Position numbers and translations under genes: made by a program. The notes under the pieces were generated by a model. It worked only from the letters and a program-made list of their open reading frames with translations, was not told where the DNA came from and made no database searches. From an uncultured Clostridia bacterium (GTDB taxonomy: Bacteria > Bacillota > Clostridia > TANB77 > CAG-508), in contig CAKOTK010000008.1 of assembly GCA_934120135.1 (NCBI GenBank), positions 11,703 to 75,702 on the forward strand: 64,000 bases of DNA. The letters are read 5' to 3'. Of this stretch, positions 61,492 to 64,000 are shown piece after piece (positions within the stretch are counted from its first letter, which is position 1; the number at the start of each line of letters is the position of its first letter).

Positions 61492-61567
61492 AGTTTATCC
61501 TCCTTTTTATTTTATTTTTATTTATTGAACTTTCTTAAAAGATTTTAAGAAAATATTAAAGACATAT

Positions 61568-62366
61568 TTATTTACCCCATTCATTTATTATTCCGCTTAT
61601 TAACTGCAGCTATATATAGGTTTTTTTCATCTTCTGTTATATATCCAAGTTCTACAGCTTTTTTCGCAGCTTGTACACCTGAATATGAGTTATATTGTTT
61701 CTTACTTCTTACTTGTTGAATTGCTTTTTGGATTTTATTTTTTATTGTATTAGTATACAGTCTTTGTATTTCGTCTTTTGTCATATTTGAATAATTTTTA
61801 CTACCTGATGATGTTCCACCGGTTCCACCATTATTATCGTTGTTACCATTATTGCCATTATTACCGTTGTTGCCGTTATTACCATTATTTCCATTATTGC
61901 CATTATTTGAGCTTCCACCATTTCCGCCAGATGAAGTTCCACTTCCTCCAGTACTTCCTCCAGTTAAAGGTGCTTGTGGTGTTCCTGGTGTTTGAGTTGA
62001 TGCTCCAATTTGTACAACTAATTTCCAAATACCAAATGCTCCGAATATTATTACACATCCTATAACAAATGGTACTAATGCATCTTTTATTTTTGCCTTT
62101 TGTTCTACACTACCTGTTATGAATTGTATAGCTAGTACAGCTCCTATAATAACTGCTATAATTGTTCCTACAATTAGCAAAACATTATAAATTGTATCTG
62201 ATAATGTTCTGAGTGCATCTCCACTTATTCTATCTGTTTGTTGCCCTGTAGCTATAAAGTTATCTGCTCCTCCAATGATTTCTCCTGCGGTAGTGGCCTG
62301 TACTACGTTTGTTGAACAAATTATTAGTATAAACATTATTAAAATAAGTAATATTCTTTTCTTCAT
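61568..62366 (-). CDS. VirB2/TrbC-like subunit 2 with long Gly/Asn tail; possible +1 frameshift at CGG
   Basis: Signal peptide (ILLILIMFILIICSTNVVQA), two membrane segments around the loop GSVEQKAKIKDA, as in its paralogues, then a Gly/Ser/Asn linker (NNGNNGNNGNNGN) and a C-terminal helix-rich domain (NYSNMTKDEIQRLYTNTIKN, YSGVQAAKKAVELGYI). The zero frame ends ...AAVNKRNNK at 61581, where the Arg is CGG at 61593-61595. Skipping one C gives AAVNKGIINEWGK with stop at 61568, 265 residues. Both ends are plausible, but this is the same CGG-to-GGA pattern as in dus and the vWA gene. The tail may face the cell exterior. Confidence 0.8.
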
Positions 62367-62419
62367 AATTCGTCCTCCTTTTTATTATACTATAAGCTTA
62401 AAAATTTTGCAATAAATAT

Positions 62420-62794
62420 TTATGGTACGGCCTCTCCTGTAAGATTTGCAATTAATGCTACTATTCCAGATATTGATAATAATAATACTATTCCTATAAT
62501 ATATGGAACCATGCTTTTTTTGTAATCTGCCTTTTCTTCTACACTTCCAAACATATACTTTATACCTAATATTATTAAAGTAACAGCTGCTATAATAACT
62601 CCTATTGTTATAATTGCTCCAAGTATTGCATTTCCTTTTGATACAACTTTAGTTGCATCTCCTGCTCCACTTGGTTTAAAGCTGTCTGGATTATCTATAG
62701 GGTTACTAGATGCCATACTATATATCGGTATAAAAAACATTATTAATACTAAAAATATCATTGTTATTATTAATAATTTATTATTTCTTATCAT
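62420..62794 (-). CDS. VirB2/TrbC-like subunit 1
   Basis: 124 residues from the ATG at 62794, which has AGGAGA upstream; the longer TTG frame overlaps the promoter. Signal peptide (LLIITMIFLVLIMFFIPIYSMA), linker, two membrane segments (AILGAIITIGVIIAAVTLIILGIKYMFG, MVPYIIGIVLLLSISGIVALIANL) and loop GSVEEKADYKKS. First gene of the type IV secretion operon, likely highly expressed. Paralogous to the next two genes. Confidence 0.87.
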   Translation of the reverse strand: MIRNNKLLIITMIFLVLIMFFIPIYSMASSNPIDNPDSFKPSGAGDATKVVSKGNAILGAIITIGVIIAAVTLIILGIKYMFGSVEEKADYKKSMVPYIIGIVLLLSISGIVALIANLTGEAVP

Positions 62795-62825
62795 ATTTTT
62801 CTCCTGTAAACATACAATTTTATAT

Positions 62826-62854
62826 ATTATAACCGATTTTTGTATATTTTTCAA
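62826..62854 (-). promoter_or_regulatory. Promoter of the VirB2-like genes
   Basis: -35 TTGAAA (62849-62854), 17-bp spacer, -10 TATAAT (62826-62831) on the minus strand. Confidence 0.85.
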
Positions 62855-62902
62855 GTACTAATATAGCATATATTTTGGTTTTTAGCATTATTTTAATACA
62901 AA

Positions 62903-62930
62903 TGTAATAAAAATGTAATGGTTTTGTAAT
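62903..62930. promoter_or_regulatory. WalR-type operator before the VirB2-like genes
   Basis: TGTAAT-N5-TGTAAT-N5-TGTAAT on the plus strand, three perfect units at 11-bp spacing, about 48 bp upstream of the -35. Confidence 0.82.
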
Positions 62931-63008
62931 ATTTTAGGACAAATTAATACAAGGAACTCCTTATTAATAGGTGTCCCCTGTATTAATTTATATATTTAAA
63001 GAAGTAAA

Positions 63009-63191
63009 TTATCCTTTGACCAATTCCATTTTTCTAGTATTTCTTTTTGGTGATTTAATTTCCATGCTATAATATTTGGCAATTAGTTCATCTAGTTCGA
63101 CGCTAATTTGATAAGTAATACTATAGTCTTCTCCATTAAGAATGCTGTTATTTAATCTTTCCCTTAATTTACAAATTTCATCATTTAACAT
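63009..63191 (-). CDS. Spo0E-like aspartyl-phosphate phosphatase
   Basis: 60 residues from the ATG at 63191 (AAAGGAG upstream). The family pattern is clear: LNDEICKLRERLNNSI, then SITYQISVELDELIAKYYSM, matching the Spo0E signature LS-x-ELD-x-LI-x-x-YY, with Val for the usual Gln in SQELD. Spo0E phosphatases remove phosphate from Spo0A and delay sporulation. Two Spo0A-type boxes upstream suggest feedback by Spo0A. Confidence 0.88.
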   Translation of the reverse strand: MLNDEICKLRERLNNSILNGEDYSITYQISVELDELIAKYYSMEIKSPKRNTRKMELVKG

Positions 63192-63303
63192 AAAAATCAC
63201 TCTCCTTTTTATATTTTTTCTTAAGTATATTTCTAAAATACCATATTTTTACAAATTAGTCAATTGTTTTTTGCTTATTTTGTGGTATTTTGCCAATTTT
63301 TCG

Positions 63304-63412
63304 TTCGACATTTTTCTACATTATTTTACAATATACTACATTATTAGTGTTCATTTATTAAATTGTATTTTTTTACACTATTTTTGTACATTTTATTTGT
63401 ATAAATTCGACA
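63304..63412 (-). promoter_or_regulatory. Two Spo0A boxes upstream of the Spo0E-like gene
   Basis: The minus strand has TGTCGAA at 63304-63310 and TTTGTCGAA at 63406-63414, the second an exact Spo0A-box consensus. Between them are (T/C)TACA motifs at about 10-bp spacing (63317, 63327, 63337). The rest of the gap 63192-63547 holds two terminators. Confidence 0.65.
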
Positions 63413-63414
63413 AA

Positions 63415-63443
63415 AAAATCTCTCCGAAATTTGGAGAGATTTT
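63415..63443. terminator. Terminator in the spo0E-transposase gap
   Basis: AAAATCTCTCC / GGAGAGATTTT with a 7-nt loop and T-run on the minus strand. Confidence 0.88.
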
Positions 63444-63515
63444 CATATTATTTATTAGGTTCTATTATTGACAATTGTCAATGATTTGAGAAAATGTCCC
63501 AAAATTTTTTAAACA

Positions 63516-63545
63516 TTAGCCCTAAAATTTAGTTTTTAGGGCTAA
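63516..63545 (-). terminator. Hairpin after the transposase gene
   Basis: Perfect 12-bp stem TTAGCCCTAAAA / TTTTAGGGCTAA with a 6-nt loop directly after the stop; its T-run is weak. Confidence 0.65.
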
Positions 63546-63547
63546 AT

Positions 63548-64000
63548 TTATGAAACATTTTCTAGTTCTTTTTGAAATTTTAAAACTTGTTTTTCGATAA
63601 ATTTTTCAAAAGAATCTCTTTTAAACGGATGAGTCATCTTTGGTATATAAATTTTCTTTGGTTTAGTAGGTAAAATCTCATCAAAATTTTTAGAATATGT
63701 CTGTACCTCAGGTATTTCTTCTAAAGCAAATATATTATCTTCAATTGTTGCATACAAAGATTTGTCAAAGGCTTCAATTACCATACATTTAGTTCCTTTA
63801 CCAAAATATATTGGTGTACCAACAGAGTTTACAGTTCTGTAATATTTCTTCTTAAAGCATATTGAATGTCCTGTATCAACCACTCTTCTTGATAAAACAG
63901 CTAAAGTTAGATTAATTTTTTGCTCAGAAGGTTGATTTTCAAATACAGATTTGGTATTATCTATACATAGAGCGAACTTTGAATTGTACTTTTTTAAGAA
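63548..64000 (-). mobile_element. ISNCY-family-like transposase, C-terminal part, cut by window
   Basis: The minus-strand frame stays open to the window edge; 151 codons are visible. It reads FLKKYNSKFALCIDNTKSVFEN, LTLAVLSRRVVDTGHSICFKKKYYR, GTPIYFGKGTKCMVIEAFD and ends IPKMTHPFKRDSFEKFIEKQ. The GT-x-V-x-V-x-EAFDxxL segment and the HPxKRxSFxKF ending are characteristic of ISNCY/integrase-core transposases of Clostridia. The catalytic centre lies off the window. I could not find its terminal inverted repeat on this side with confidence. Confidence 0.85.

Noticed and set aside
49945..63191. Integrative conjugative element
   Set aside because: No relaxase, integrase, coupling protein or attachment-site duplication is visible; the tRNA genes at 47025-47192 show no partial copy at the other side.

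Overview
The window looks like chromosome of a low-GC, Gram-positive, anaerobic, spore-forming Firmicute, most likely an uncultured Clostridia lineage. Signs are the very AT-rich DNA, strong AGGAGG-type ribosome sites, a four-subunit 2-oxoacid:ferredoxin oxidoreductase, CwlD, GerS-like and Spo0E-like genes, Spo0A-type boxes and a WalRK-like two-component system. Almost every gene is on the minus strand; only the oxidoreductase operon, a von Willebrand A protein and CwlD are on the plus strand.

Layout: 1-3868 start of a division/cell-wall cluster (mraZ, rsmH, FtsL-like, class B PBP) with an MraZ operator. 4046-5805 a prepilin-like formylglycine-enzyme-fold protein and an upstream hairpin/microsatellite region. 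5921-8852 Fic/VbhA toxin-antitoxin, sortase, MazF-type RNase, GerS-like protein. 8962-13960 dus, rodA, minE, minD and a second formylglycine-fold protein. 14121-18687 oxidoreductase operon and von Willebrand A protein. 18707-23674 ferredoxin, ricT, holB, lepB, walK, walR. 23864-29892 a small membrane protein and a lemA / DUF2207 / leucine-rich-repeat / radical SAM / poly-Asn-protein operon. 29971-38076 a giant cyclic-glucan-synthase-like protein. 38274-46716 cell-envelope and signalling genes and a large thioester-type adhesin. 47025-47192 tRNA-Cys and tRNA-Gly. 47242-62794 a D,D-carboxypeptidase and a type IV secretion-like locus (three VirB2-like subunits, PrgI, split VirB4, VirB6-like, hydrolase). 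63009-64000 a Spo0E-like gene and a truncated insertion sequence.

Two patterns link distant genes. First, I found only four in-frame CGG codons in the window's genes. At three (two in dus, one in the von Willebrand A gene) the gene is whole only if the ribosome skips one base (C) and reads the overlapping GGN as glycine. At the fourth, near the end of a VirB2-like gene, the same shift gives an alternative C-terminus. This suggests that CGG acts as a +1 frameshift signal or as part of a four-base codon. Second, WalR-type boxes (TGTAAT repeated every 11 bp) lie upstream of the walRK-like operon, the adhesin, the VirB2-like genes and the secretion machinery, suggesting one cell-wall regulon. Also notable are two paralogous proteins whose C-termini look like diversity-generating-retroelement variable regions, although no reverse transcriptase is present here.
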